Positions 45,658 through 57,372 of a stretch of 64,000 bases of DNA are shown piece by piece; the first letter of the stretch is position 1, and every line of letters starts with the position of its first letter. Location of the stretch: NCBI GenBank assembly GCA_017506865.1, contig JAFCMP010000235.1:62001-126000 (forward strand). The letters run 5' to 3'. A program made the position numbers and the translations under genes. The notes under the pieces were generated by a model that was given only the letters and a program-made list of their open reading frames with translations, did not search any database and was not told the DNA's origin. This DNA comes from Tribonema minus. Its lineage: Eukaryota; Sar; Xanthophyceae; Tribonematales; Tribonemataceae.

Positions 45658-45860
45658 ATTTGCCAGCTCAGTTCCCTGCTGAGGTGCTCATTCGCTGTCT
45701 CCGCTACCGGGGCTCCATGGTGGTGGGGGAGCTGCCGGCAGATCGCGCTCACGCGGCGTGCAGAGACTGCCGCAAGTTGTCGTCAACTCATCTGGCACAG
45801 CACAGCAGCAAAACCCTGGGCCATGCGAGTGATCAGTCCATTCTGAAGTTTTGGGACTCA
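45658..45860 (+). CDS. Possible F-box-like exon, left arm copy
   Basis: After a CTGCAG acceptor the frame reads DLPAQFPAEVLIRCLRYRG, then SMVVGELPADRAHAACRDCR. It resembles an F-box opening (Leu-Pro, Glu-Val-Leu, Ile). The right-arm copy (47750-47935, minus) keeps the frame open with a 6-bp in-frame insertion. Other exons were not found, so this may be a gene fragment. Confidence 0.3.
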
Positions 45861-45892
45861 TTGTTTATGATGTGTGCTCTCTGTGGGACGTG

Positions 45893-45984
45893 TATGCGAT
45901 CTGTGATGAGGTCGAGAGCGCAGACGCCAGGAGTGGTTGACACTTTTGCTGCTGTTGCTGTCGGACAGACGCAAGGAGTGACAC

Positions 45985-46017
<33 letters not shown>

Positions 46018-47687
46018 CCGGACATGACTGCGATCTTTGTTGTAGACTCTTTGTTTTGGAGGTACTCAAGTCCAGCAGCTGTCAACAGCGAGCAGAGGAT
46101 TCTGCCACATTCAGGATTGGGTGGCTGCCACCAAGACATCATCAGTCAACAGACAACTCAGTTGGGCACAGTATACTTAGCTGATCTGAGCATGATGCTG
46201 GCAGAGTGCATCATGGCGTACATGTACGCAGCGCATGCTGGGTTGTGTTGCAGCAGCCGTATCAAAGCTCTCTGAGGGCGCAGTGCGGACCAGGTTGCTG
46301 CATAGGATACAAACCTAGGAACACACAATTACCCTTGGGGGCTTTGAAGTACATGAAAGTCAATGAGCGCAACCGATGAATGTCATCACGCGCCATGATG
46401 ACCCTGAGCTTCATGATGCCTTGAAGCTCAAAAGCTTTTATCACGACTCAAAAATGCATGGCGCCATAAACTGTCGATCAGCTCATGAGCAGTTGCGGCA
46501 GCATGCACCATTAGGTACATCACAAAACACCGCGGACAAGGTCAACACCAGCAAGTTTATATGCAGAAGGCGCACGACAATTGCACGAATGCATACATGC
46601 AGTGATGACGCAGTGCACAGGGTGCCAAGAAAGAACTGCTGTAGGCTGCCACAGATGTGTGGAACAGAAATGCTCTGTTGTAACTTCCTACTCTGCCACC
46701 ATTCAGCTGGCACCTTTGATATGTCAACCTTGACGTCGACATGGGCCTTGGTGCTATTTGTCCAGGAGTTATACGGACCGCTGGGCAAGCAGACCAGGCT
46801 CTTTTAGGGAGTTGGCGACGCACTCAGCATGGTGTTGAGGCGGGGGGGGGGGGGGGGGAGCGGATGTTCTGCGCAAGGCTGGTTTAGGTCCTCACCGAAT
46901 ATCAAGCAGCAAGAGACAGGTTGTGCAACATAACTATGCATGTTGGCAGCAGGATGTTCAGCAGCTACATTGACTACTATTGGTGCATGTGCAAAATGTG
47001 ACGCATGATGCCTGTGGCATGGCAATTTCACAAGTGTTTATGTGCTTGCGACAGCTAGTTTTGATGAATTCTGCACTTGTTTTCGTCAAGAGTTCAAATC
47101 TTGATGTGGTAGCAACAAGTTGACAGCTACAACATCAGGATCAACATCAGGCAGTCAACCGCCAGACGACAAGCATTTTTCTAAAGCATGGATGAGGATG
47201 GTTTGAACAATGCGTGGCCATGACTCATTTAAATGTCTTGGTGAGTTCCGGTATCATATGGTGTGCTCCGTTGTAGGCTTGGTGCGCTGTGCTGCCGCGA
47301 TGTGGATTGTCAAGGCTGCAAAAAGCAATGTGGCCAGGTCATGCTCGATGCGCTAAGCGGTAGCAGAGTCATGTTGAAGTAAGCTGGGCATCAGGTGTGC
47401 AAGCATGTTGAACTGGTGGCACTTGGTGACTATCTAAGCTCCGAGTAGGCCTTTACCAGGATGCCAGCACACGACCCAACCACCCAACCACTGCGCGCCG
47501 TGACTAATTGAGTTGCCATCAAGATGGCACTCGCGCGGTTGATAGCACTGGCCGAACCAGATCACAACGGCAAAAAGAGAACAATCCAAAGGGCACACCA
47601 TGCCCGGTGTGGCAGTGCACCTGCGGCCAAACACACCGTGCAAACATTGCACGAGATCTTCCTAAACAGATTGCTGCCCATATGGGT
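45893..47687. other. Spacer of the large inverted repeat
   Basis: Single-copy sequence between the arms. There are no supported genes. A TGCTGT-type repeat is at 45950-46020 and a run of about 16 G at 46842-46858. Confidence 0.45.
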
Positions 47688-47749
47688 CCCACAGAGAGCA
47701 CACAGCATAAACAATGAGTCCCAAACTTCAGCATGGACTGATCACTCGC

Positions 47750-47935
47750 ATGGCCCAGGGTTTTGCTGCTGTGCTGTGCCAGATGAGTTGACGACAACTT
47801 GCGGCAGTCTCTGCACGCCGCGTTTGCGTGAGCGCGATCTGCCGGCAGCTCCCCCACCACCATGGAGCCCCGGTAGCGGAGACAGCGAATGAGCACCTCA
47901 GCAGTCAACTGAGCTGGCAAGTCCTGCAGCAGTCA
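47750..47935 (-). pseudogene. Possible F-box-like exon, right arm copy
   Basis: Inverted counterpart of 45658-45860, reading DLPAQLTAEVLIRCLRYRG, with two extra residues (Asn-Ala) after RAHA. Whether it is expressed is unknown. Confidence 0.25.
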
Positions 47936-48689
47936 GCAGAGCTGCCCTTGCACACACGCCATGCAGGCAGCCACTGCGTGGATGCGTAGCTTGGTGTGCA
48001 CAGGTGCAGCGCTAAACCATCAGTAGCAGCAGCAGCGGCGCGCTTCCATGTGTCGTACATCTCATGTCGCCAATAGCAACGGCTTCTTTCGCTTACACTC
48101 TCCTCGCCCTGGTCACCTGTGACGCTGAGGATCTCTCTATCTTGCGTGAGGCCCCATGCCCCTTCAGTCATGTGACGTCCCACATCTCATGTGACACGTC
48201 ACCTGAACCCACCTCGTTCTCGAAAGACGGGGGGCACAGTCGCAGCTTCTGGAAGGCGGGCTAGCCGCCTAAACCAATGGAACACGTAGGCCGGCGAACG
48301 CGCTGTCTAGAACGTTGGCCAGGCCGGTGACGTCAGGCACAGCACGGGGAGTCTCTCGCATGTAGGAGGATGTCGGCACGGCGCGACTGCTGCCGCACGG
48401 GGTGCCAGTCAGCCTGTAGAGGCAGCAGGTTGAGGGTATTGAGAAAGCAGCGTGCATAGGCCATGGCGTAGACATGCTGATCAACAAGAGCATAGTTCAG
48501 GAGCGAGCTGCAGGATCCTGTGCAGAGACCTGTTGAATACATACGCATGTACGCACATGCACATACATGAAACCATACATCGTCTCAGTACTTTGCCCAG
48601 AAACGGCTCAAAGGGGGGTGATGGGGGGGTTTGTGAGGTCCCAAAAGAACAATTACCCACGAATGACGTCTTTTTCGTTCCCTGCGTAA

Positions 48690-49230
48690 AGAAGGGTTAA
48701 ATGCGTCGTCAGAGTCTCCCTGCTCTGAGGAGGGCTTGGTCTGTCTCGGATGTTCGTCCCACTACATCCGACCTCAGGTGCAAGCAGCAGGACAACATCA
48801 AGCAGGGCGCCACGGGTCAGCGCAAGTACTACCATCCACCAGGCTGCCTCACTAGGTGAGCCCCTTAAGCCTGCTGCCCATCGCCTGCAAGCCCATCAGC
48901 CCTTTCTGCCCCATCGGGCACTGACACACACAGCGGGCTCGCCTCTCGCTCCCAGCTAGCTGTGCCCTCATGTGGGGCAGGGCGGCCCTGCTGGGCCGCT
49001 GCATCACCGTGTCTGGGCTACCAGCGAAGATCACGCAGCTTGCCAGAGCCCGCCCATTATCGTACTGCAACGCGTGTGCCTCTTTCTCACCTTAGCTGCA
49101 CTGATTGAACTTGCCCTTGCGTGCAGGAAGCACGCACCCAGCTCCTCGAGTTCCGTCAAAAGTTTCCCACCAGTCAGATCTGCCGTCCTGTCGTTCAATA
49201 ACAGCAGCGAACGTCCTTTGAAGATCGTGG
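48690..49230 (+). pseudogene. Truncated copy of the 5' end of the basic nuclear-type gene
   Basis: Right-arm equivalent of exon 1, intron 1 and the start of exon 2 of the minus-strand gene at 42755-44827. One base is missing just after the acceptor relative to the left arm (CAGGAAGC versus CAGGCAAGC), which breaks the shared frame, and homology ends near 49230. Confidence 0.55.
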
Positions 49231-49342
49231 CGAACACTTCAAATCGATAGTTGAAGTAGTGTTGGAAGAAGTTGAAGAAGGCAAAACTGGGTCTTTTTAT
49301 TTGTGTTACACGTGTGAGCGTGCCACGGAACAGAAGGACAGT

Positions 49343-50790
49343 ATGGCAGGGCTAGTTAGAGCGTGGCGGCGTATGTTCCCCACGGTCACGGACCTGCTGC
49401 GACCACCTGCTCTGGAGGATTTGCATCTGTACGACATGTCAAAAAAAGCTGCCATCAAGGTGAGCTGTCGTAGTGTCGGAAGTCGTACCTACGGTCGCCC
49501 CTTCCATTTAGCTACAATTTCGTCGCATCGGCTGTACTTTATGCCCGACGCAGTCATGCCTTTCCGTGACAAACGTGTAAACATCAACACCCGACTCCGT
49601 AGTTCTAAGCACCATCTGGCATGAGCTGCGGGGGACATGAGCGGAGCCACGATAAGGTGCTGACAGAGATTCATCACGGCTGTCTTGCATCGAGACTTTG
49701 CAAGCCAGCTGACATTCCTAGAGGCTCAACGGCCCACGTAGTTCAACAATGTTGAGGTGCGTTCTTCAAGATTACTTTAATTTGTCCTACACAAGTACGT
49801 TGAAGTCACATGTGCTGGCTGCGCCTGTACTTTGATTGAAGGTACTACTATTTGATGCTAGCAAAGCTTGTGGAGTGCAGGTTGCTTTTGGTGGCTGCTG
49901 TGGTGACGGCGGAAACTTGTGGTGCTGAAACTTGTGTCGATGAGAATGCGAGCGAACCTGTCCTGTAGAAGTATGTCGTTCACAGCTGCCAATGCTAGAA
50001 GGCAGCCAGCAGGTCACAATTACTTGCTTTTGTTTCCTCCAATATAGGACACGCACATCATTTTGGCCTGCGTGCATGTGGCAGTCCCCTCGTCATGATG
50101 TACGCGAGCATGTGAATGTGAATAAACACATGTGAGTTTATTGGCATGAGCTGAGACAGAATGCACTTTTGCAAAGATGCACAAAGGTGATGCGCAGCAT
50201 CGCCCGTGTGCTGCTCTGCACGCAGCCGTGACGCGGCAGTGGATGCACTCCGCAGCAGCCACGCGGTGCACTGCAGCAGGATCGAAAGCAACATCATGGC
50301 AGCAGTCTTGATGCGGTCTCGCGTACCTTCCCGGCAAACTTTGAACCACTGAAGTATGGCTTATTCAAATCCGAAATGCCGCTCAAAAGTCGTCAAGCCG
50401 CTGCGCTGGCGTGTGACTTTGTCTAGCAGAGCCCTCTGGCAGGCACGGCGGCACCACACGCTACACCGCCAAAGGACCGCCAATGCAATGATGAGCTGAG
50501 CTCTCATTACATGTACATGTAGTTGATCAATTCTTGTTTTCGTGTTGGACCTGAGCATAGTATTGGAACACAGCTGCTCCGCGCACCCCCTCCTGCATCC
50601 CCGCACCCTCGCCTCCGCAAGGGTGGCACACGGCAACGGACGAAGTAGTAAGTCCAACTTTGTGGAAGTTGTGCAAAGCACTGACACGGCCCCCTGTACA
50701 CCCCCCCCTCCACAGGAGTGGTACATGGCGACGGACACGCCAGTAAGTTTAAGTTTTCTGTTGGAAGTTGTGCGACCGCTGACGGCTGCT

Positions 50791-50821
<31 letters not shown>

Positions 50822-53800
50822 GCCCCCCCCCCCCCAGGAGTGGTACACGGCGACGGACAAGCCTGCGGGCGGGCGCAGCGCCTGCACAGTCGACTGGCAC
50901 GACGCGGAGGGCGGTTTCATGCGCTTCTCGGGGACTGTATCGGGCGTGATGGGGCGCACCATGGCGCGCTCCGGCTTCTGCGCAACGCGCTCTCCCAAGG
51001 TGAGGCATGCGTATGTCTGTCTTAACGTGAAATCACGTCGAATCAGCGCGCTTCCCGTACATCGGGAATGTCAAGTATTGTGTACGTCGGGGGTGATGGG
51101 AAGGACCATGGCGCGCTGCGGCTTCTGCGCAACGCGCTCTCCCAAGGTCAGGCCATGTGACATTAAAGTCGTCTTCGCACGATGACGTCGAATCGACGCG
51201 CTCCCGCGCGTCAGGAGTGTCAAGACATGTATACGTCGAGCTACACATGAATACTTCGGAAGCCACACACACGGCCTACTCTAATCCGAACCCTACCCCT
51301 ACTTTGAGGTACCTGCTTGTACCGTACACCATGCATGGTTTGAGCACCGGGGTGCATCTCCCATGCGGTGTCTTGAGGGCAACAAGCGTATTGGGGGGGC
51401 ACCTCGAGCGACGACGCAGCGCACTTTCTGCGCTGCGTGCGCGCTTTCTGCACTGCGCGTGCGCGTCGTCGCTCCTCAATCGCGGCAGGCGGGCGTCGCA
51501 CGCGACAGAAGCAAGTCGCCACAGAGCGTACCTACCTACCCACCGCTTCGTTGATGCAGGCGCTTGCTGCAGATTCCTGTGGTGCATGGAGGCCTGCACC
51601 AACAGCAGAGCCAAGAATGCCTTGATCGTGAAGTTGTCAGTTGACCCTCCTGTGCCCCTCCGCATCTGCTATCGCCAAGTGTCATAGTGCCTGCTTCCGC
51701 GTTATGTGTTGGAAATCTATCTGGCAGTGGAGGCAGGCCTGCGCAGCTGCGCTCGACAAGGGGCGGCTGGGATACTTCACATTTGAAGTACTTCAATCTG
51801 AATCATGAACCCCACTGTGATTTCGAACCGAAGTCGCTTGCACAATGCATCCAGGGGTGTCTGACAACTCCAACTGTACAGAATGCACGCACACGCAGAG
51901 CAGGAAAACACGATCCACAGTGACCCATGCGTCACCGCCTCCTTCACAACAACACTGACCGCGCCTGCCATCACTGCTCAGCAGTGGCAACCGTGTCAAT
52001 CTGAGTACGAGGCCCCCGCGCTCACTGTGCGCATGGACGGGCGCCACAATTTGTTAACGTGGCGCCGCAGAGACGTCCTGTAATACATATACAGCGAAAA
52101 ATCATCAGCATTGACAAGTACTTCTGGTAGCGGCTCTCTGTCATCCACCATCGCCGTCTCCTCCACACTACGCGCTCACCACGCCTGTTGTCACACTGTC
52201 ACTGCTCAGCGGTGGTGCGGCAATGCTTTGACAGAGCACGAGGGCCTCGCGCTCAAGGTGCAATCTTGAAGTCAAGGCACCTACTCTCTTAAAATGAACC
52301 ATGTGATGCAACACAGTCATGTGCATCTGCGCTTGCCCTTGCACCGGCGCTGACACCGCGCCCTGTCGTCACACTGCTCAGCGGTGGCGCGGCATCGACC
52401 TGACAGAGTTCGAGGGCCTCGTGCTCGCGCAAACTTGAACAAGGACAACACCGAGTTTTTCCACATGAAACATTTGATGCAACATAGCAATCTGCATCAA
52501 TGACCTTCTGCATAACAACGCTGTCGTCGCAGTGCTCAGCGGTGGCGCGGCGTCGATCTGACGGAGTACGAGGGCCTCGCGCTCACGGTACAAACTTCAA
52601 GTAAATATACCTACATGTCTTCAAGTGAATCATGTGATGCAACACAGTTTTCTGCGTCAATGACCTTCTTCACAACAATGCTGTCGTCACTCTGTCACTG
52701 CTCAGCGGTGGCGCGGCGTCGACCTGACGGAGTACGAGGGCCTCGCGCTCAAGGTGCGCACGGACGGGCGCCACTACGCCGTCAACATCGAGCCGCAGAC
52801 TTACTTCGACACGGACCTGTACCAGGGATACATCATCGCGCCCGCGGGGCTCTGGACGGTGGTGACGCTCCCTTTCGACGGCCTCATGCACACGTCGCGG
52901 GTGAGCGTCACATATGTTGAAGTAGTTGTTGACGTTGAATGCTCAGGAGCCGTTTGACGGCATCATGCACACGTCGCGGGTGAGCGTCGCATATGTTGAA
53001 GTAGGTGTTGAAGTTGGTACTAGAGAGGGGAGGTGGTGACGCTCCCGTTTGACGGCCTCATGCACACGTCGCGGGTAAGGAAGCGCGCAGCGTCGCACTT
53101 CTTAGTCTAGTTGTTGAAGCCGATAGCTTCGGAAGTCTTCTCTGACTTGACGAGTCTCTCATGCACACGTCGCGGGTGAGAGAGCGCGCAGCGTCACATA
53201 TGTTGAAGTAGTTGTTGAAGTGAATTGCTTGGGGCGGGGGCGGGGGGGGCTGCACCACGACGGCGCTTCCGCGCCCCGGCCTCATGCACACGTCGCGGGT
53301 GAGGAAGCGCGCCACGTCACTTATGTTGAAGTATTTGTTGAACGTCACATATGTTGAAGTATTTGTTGAAGTTTCTTGGGCTTGGGAGAGGGGCCATGGG
53401 CGGTGGTGAAGCGCCCTTTGAATGGCCTCATGCACACGTCGCGGGCGAGAGAGCGTGCAGCGTCACGAATGTCGAAGTACTTGTTGAAGGTGGTGCCATG
53501 GACGGTGGTGACGCTCCCTTTCGATGGCCTCATGCACACGTCGCGGGTGAGAGAGTGCGCAGCATCACATATGTTGCAGTGTTTGTTGAAGGCAGTACTA
53601 GCGCCATGGACAGAGGTGCCGCTCCCGTTCGACGGCCCGATGCGCACGTTGCAGGTGAGAGGCCCCGGCATCAGACTTGTTGAAATAATGGTTGAAGTTG
53701 ATAGCTTCGGAGTAAGACGCTGACAGAGGTGGCGCTCTGTTCAACAGCGTCATGCGCATGTCGCGCGCGACAGGCTGCAGCAGCGAACCGCTGATTCGAG

Positions 53801-55905
53801 TGGATGTTGAAATCAGCACCCCATGCACTCATGGATGTAGATGTTCTCCGTGTTGTCGAGTCTCAATCAACAATCGCAAGTGACAGAGCGTGCGGCGTCA
53901 CACTCGTCGAAGCAAATGATGAACTCAGCCCCTCCAGAGGACGGCGGCGCTGATAGAGGCAACGCTCCATTCAACGACCTCACACGCACATTGCATCGCG
54001 CTTGTTGAAGTAGGCATTGAAGTTGGGGTTGTGGAAGAGTCACGCGCCCTTGACTTGCAGACTCCTCATTCACTTCCGCACCCAGGGTCCGCCTCGCCTT
54101 GTCCTCCTGCAGGCGGGGAGGGCGGGGCCGAATCACGTGCACTCAACTCGCAGACTCATTCACTCACTCACTCACCCAGGGTCCGCCTCCCACGTGCCTT
54201 GGCCACTTGACTTGCAGACTCACTTACTCATTTACTCACCAACTGTCCGCCTCTCTTGTGTCTTCTTGCAAAAAACGGTTGGTTGTGGACGAGTCACGGC
54301 CACTTGACTTGCAGACTCATCTTACTCATTTACTCACTCACTTACTCATTGACTCACCCAGAGTCCGCCTCCTCATGTACACGTGCAGGGGAGGGTGGTG
54401 GACGAGTCACGGCCGCTCGACGCTGTTCACCTATTGTCGCTGGGTTTCTCCATCTTCAAGGAAATAGACAAGGTGAGTGACAGAGTCAGTGAGTAAGCAA
54501 GTGTGTGAGTATGTGAACCAGTGCCGTTTTGCCATCCCCGACCAAGGCGGTGGTGTGATCATGATCACGTGGATGCTACAGGACGACTTTCGCCTAATTT
54601 CTTGACGCAGCTTCGTGGTGACCTGCCCCATACATTCCAAAGCCTTTGCACTGACCACATTCTAACAAGTACATCTGTTTCGGTCAAACCTCGGTCCAGG
54701 TCGTTGACCGATGGGATGAGACCGGACCCATCTGAGCTTTTTCACTCTGAGCCTGTAGGAGTGCGTTGCTGAACCTCAGGGCTGGGGCTAGGGTTAGGAT
54801 CAAGGTTGGGGTGAGGGGTAGCTGAGCGTGCCCAGCGACCTGAACCGCGAGGCGAGTCGTGCTGCACGTAATACCTACATACCCAGTGCCGCGCCTGCTC
54901 GTTTGCGTGCATCTGACGTGCCCCCTCCCTCCGCACGCGCCCCCGCTGCCGCCGCCGTTGCAGGGGCGCGAAGGGCCGTTTCAGCTCGACGTGCAGTGGG
55001 TGCGCGCGCGCCAGAGGGTGGAGAACTCGCGCGCGGGGCGCGAGCGGCTTCAAAGGTGCGCGCCGACGCAGGCCACGTCGGTCGAGCGCTGCTGCCGCAT
55101 TCCATTGTTGCTGCTTCTCCCGTCATCACGTGGTTTTTATCCGCCGCAATCAACACCAGCGCCTGCTGCCACACATGGTTTGCACGAAGCCCTGTTCCTT
55201 ATTCAGCGCTGCATGATAGCGTATTGTGGGCGTGGAGCTAACGCTAACCCTAGCCCTAAGCCGCGCGTCGGCCGAGCCGGCGGCGCGTGGCGCTTGCGGT
55301 CCACCCTCCACTTGTTGAGCACTGCTGCTGTTTCTGGTCCCGCAAAACCTCGTGTTTGCCCAGTGTTGCATGGTCAAGGTTGAGTGTCGACTCAGCACGT
55401 GCTTCGAGAGCCTGTTGCGCAGCAGAAGCGCGCAGCAATAACGGTGCACCGGGCCGGGATGGTACCTTGCAGGAGCTCTTGTGGCCACCACAGTGTTGCA
55501 GCTGGCGCTGCATTTCAACCCCGCAGTAGAATGCAGGCGGTGTTCGGCGGCAAAAAGAATGTCCGAGTCAGCGGCGCAGCGCCCGCGCCGCCGCCGCCGC
55601 AGATATGAGTGCGCCATCGCCGCTTCTGATGGCTGTGCAGCGGCCGGCGATGAATAGCAGATCTGACTGCTCACGATGATGCACGGAGACACAAACTGCA
55701 GTAGCTTGTTGCACAGGCGCCATCCCGCGGCATGGAATGACGCCATCGCTTGGTGCGCTGCCGCTGCCCCCTTGTGCTGCTGCTGCGCAGGGCGAAGCTG
55801 ATAGATCCGCGGTCCCGCACCGCCGAACAAGAGGAGCTCGTAGCGAAGGGCACCACGGTGGTGGATCCGCCCATTGACACTAGTAGAGATCTGCCACGAC
55901 AATGA
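49343..55905 (+). CDS. Complex I intermediate-associated protein 30 (CIA30/NDUFAF1-like)
   Basis: Exons: 49343-49459, 50838-50999, 52706-52900, 54389-54472, 54964-55055, 55791-55905. Total 765 nt, all phases consistent, 254 aa. CIA30-family proteins help assemble respiratory complex I in mitochondria; related plastid and cytosolic versions exist. Exon 1 (MAGLVRAWRRMFPTVTDLLR) is basic and amphipathic, plausible as a targeting sequence. Exon 2 has EWYTATDKPAGGRSAC and GGFMRFSGTVSG, matching the family's N-terminal strand block. Exon 3 has RWRGVDLTEYEGLALKVRTD, then YFDTDLYQGYIIAPAGLWTV and TLPFDGL, the core of the domain. Exon 4: LLSLGFSIFKEIDK. Exon 5: GREGPFQLDVQWV, the usual closing strand. 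Exon 6 is a short polar tail. The first exon is assigned from phase and family length and is the least certain. Confidence 0.88.
50610..50765 (+). repeat. Upstream copies of exon 5' end (CIA30 exon 50838-50999)
   Basis: CAG acceptor plus the first ~30 nt (GAGTGGTACACGGCGACGGA) recur at about 50712-50742 and, more degenerate, 50618-50645. Each is followed by a CAGTAAGTTTAAGTTTTCTG-like or related tail. Confidence 0.75.
50794..50835 (+). promoter_or_regulatory. Poly-C tract directly before a splice acceptor
   Basis: About 40 nearly uninterrupted C directly precede the acceptor of CIA30 exon 50838-50999 and presumably act as its polypyrimidine tract. Similar but shorter runs precede other acceptors in the window. 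Confidence 0.6.
51080..51150 (+). repeat. Downstream copy of exon end (CIA30 exon 50838-50999)
   Basis: The last ~60 nt of the exon (encoding GVMGRTMARSGFCATRSPK) with the donor repeats about 150 bp downstream, with a few substitutions. Confidence 0.8.
51960..52600 (+). repeat. Upstream array of exon 5' ends (CIA30 exon 52706-52900)
   Basis: Four units carry TCACTGCTCAG and the first ~55 nt of the exon (encoding RWRGVDLTEYEGLAL): about 51977-52045, 52199-52255, 52378-52430 and 52534-52590, before the intact exon at 52706. Period is about 155-180 bp. The intron parts of the units also match (for example CATGTGATGCAACACAGT). The farthest copy is the most diverged. Confidence 0.88.
52925..53775 (+). 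repeat. Downstream array of exon ends (CIA30 exon 52706-52900)
   Basis: About eight units carry the exon tail CTCATGCACACGTCGCGG with the GTGAG donor: donors near 52980, 53074, 53176, 53300, 53448, 53548, 53656 (changed) and 53766 (decayed). Period is about 80-150 bp. Several units also keep GTGGTGACGCTCCCTTTCGA just before, and most contain ATATGTTGAAGTAGTTGTTG. Confidence 0.9.
54015..54330 (+). repeat. Upstream array of exon 5' ends (CIA30 exon 54389-54472)
   Basis: Truncated copies of GGTGGTGGACGAGTCACGGC (start of the exon) occur near 54026, 54111, 54190 and 54278. Each is followed by CTTGACTTGCAGACTCA and a run of ACTCACTCATT units. Confidence 0.75.
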
Positions 55906-57372
55906 TGAGTGTTTATATACGCTATTTTTGCCTTTCTTGCCGCTCATGTATGCGCATGACATGGTTCTTGCATGGCAATGTTGGCATTGGGCTCACGGCG
56001 TACTCGCTCGTGCGAATAAGTGCTCAGTGTGCGCGTGCTGCATCCCAGCCGCTATTGCCTTTTCGCAGCATGCGTCGGTTGCGTTTGGTCTGGCTCAAGT
56101 TTATTGCATCACACACGCACCCACCACACCTTGCGTGTCTTGTCAGACAACAGTGCACAACCGAAACAATGCGACCATAAGGCAAATTGCCAATACGTGG
56201 ACTTGCCCCAGGGCAGCATTAGGGTTAGTCATCACCTTGAAGCCAATGTGAGGGAAACGGGGAGACGCATGTTGATATCCTGAGCTCTGAGGCTGAAAGG
56301 CAAAAGCATACACAGCTAGCATGGCCCATCTACCACTGGTGGCAAGCATCCTATCAATGTCAAGGGGACTGCATTGCATGCAAGCTTAAGGATTCATTCG
56401 CACCGCATACACTGGCGATTGAAAGTGAAGCAAAGAGTAGACACCGAAGGGCACTCATACCCCGTAGTGATCAAAACATGCGCGCTGATGGCTCACATTT
56501 GGACTCACACCTCCTAAGCCGGTTTCGGTTGAGAATTGAGCACTGCAACAGGCAGCACGCTGTGCAACCTCCTCTGCATTGACTTCAACAAATATACGAC
56601 GGACCATCACCATCAAGCGCGTGCGTGGCGCCTCTATGCACAGTGACACATGGCACCTACGCAGCTCCTTTCCACTGCACCGCATGCCTACGCTGATGAC
56701 ACAGGCTGCACCTTGCCGCGGCCCTCACGGCGGCTGGCCTGGTCAAGTACATGATCACGCTTGGCATGACATGCCCTCACCCCAGCCTCTACCCCCGCAA
56801 GCTCGTTGCTTCTGTTCCGTGCTCGCTCGCTTCTCCATGCTAAAGGGGCGCATACAGACCACAAGCGTGCGCGCGCGCCTGATGTCGACCGCATCTAGCC
56901 GCAGAGTCCGCTGCCACTGCCACGGGCAGCAGCTGCGCGCGGTTGCCACAACATGCAACACTGGCTGGAAACTTGCTGAGAGGGTTGCGATGCAGGGCGC
57001 GTGTGTGCGCGCGCCAGACGACGCACAGGGCATATCAACAGCCGCAGATGCTGCGGCCGCTGCTGCGCCAGCACCTGCGGCTATGTAGCTGACGCCGAAG
57101 GCGTGCGGCACCTGCTGCTTTGCCAGTGGGGTCATGGGCGCTGTGCAGGCCCAGGCGCTGCCGACACCAGTGCGACGCTGACGCAACGCATCTCACGCTG
57201 ACGCAACGCATCTCAGCACTACCACCTGTATAACCACTGGCACGCGACACACTGTGTACGATGCGCTGCGCTGCACGACACACGCGCTGCGCCACGCAGG
57301 CGCCAAGCGTCGCGCCGCTGACGCCCGACTGCACACATGCGCACCGCCGCCACAAGCCGCCAGGTGGCGGCG
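55906..57372. other. Intergenic stretch, no supported gene
   Basis: Between the convergent 3' ends of the CIA30 gene (+) and the hAT-derived gene (-). A minus-strand frame at 56530-56640 (VMVRRIFVEVNAEEVAQRAA) could be an exon but has no partner. Confidence 0.35.

Larger units (their letters stand above)
44400..49230. repeat. Large inverted repeat, arms ~1.5 kb with 1.8-kb spacer
   Basis: Left arm about 44400-45892, right arm about 47688-49230 in reverse orientation. Arms match through most of their length with scattered substitutions and small indels; the outer 300 bp are more diverged. Examples: the frame 44742-44924 (+) equals 48835-48653 (-), and 45394-45650 (+) equals 48183-47920 (-). 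The left arm includes the 5' exon and intron of the basic nuclear-type gene. The right arm includes a broken copy of the same and ends about 110 bp before the first CIA30 exon. Confidence 0.9.

Noticed and set aside
51960..53775. Repeated protein domains or a tandem gene family
   Set aside because: The repeated units are only exon edges with their splice sites, never whole exons, and frames are not kept between units.
55150..55962. Minus-strand frame of 270 codons
   Set aside because: Antisense to the last CIA30 intron and exon, whose sense exon fits phase and stop exactly.
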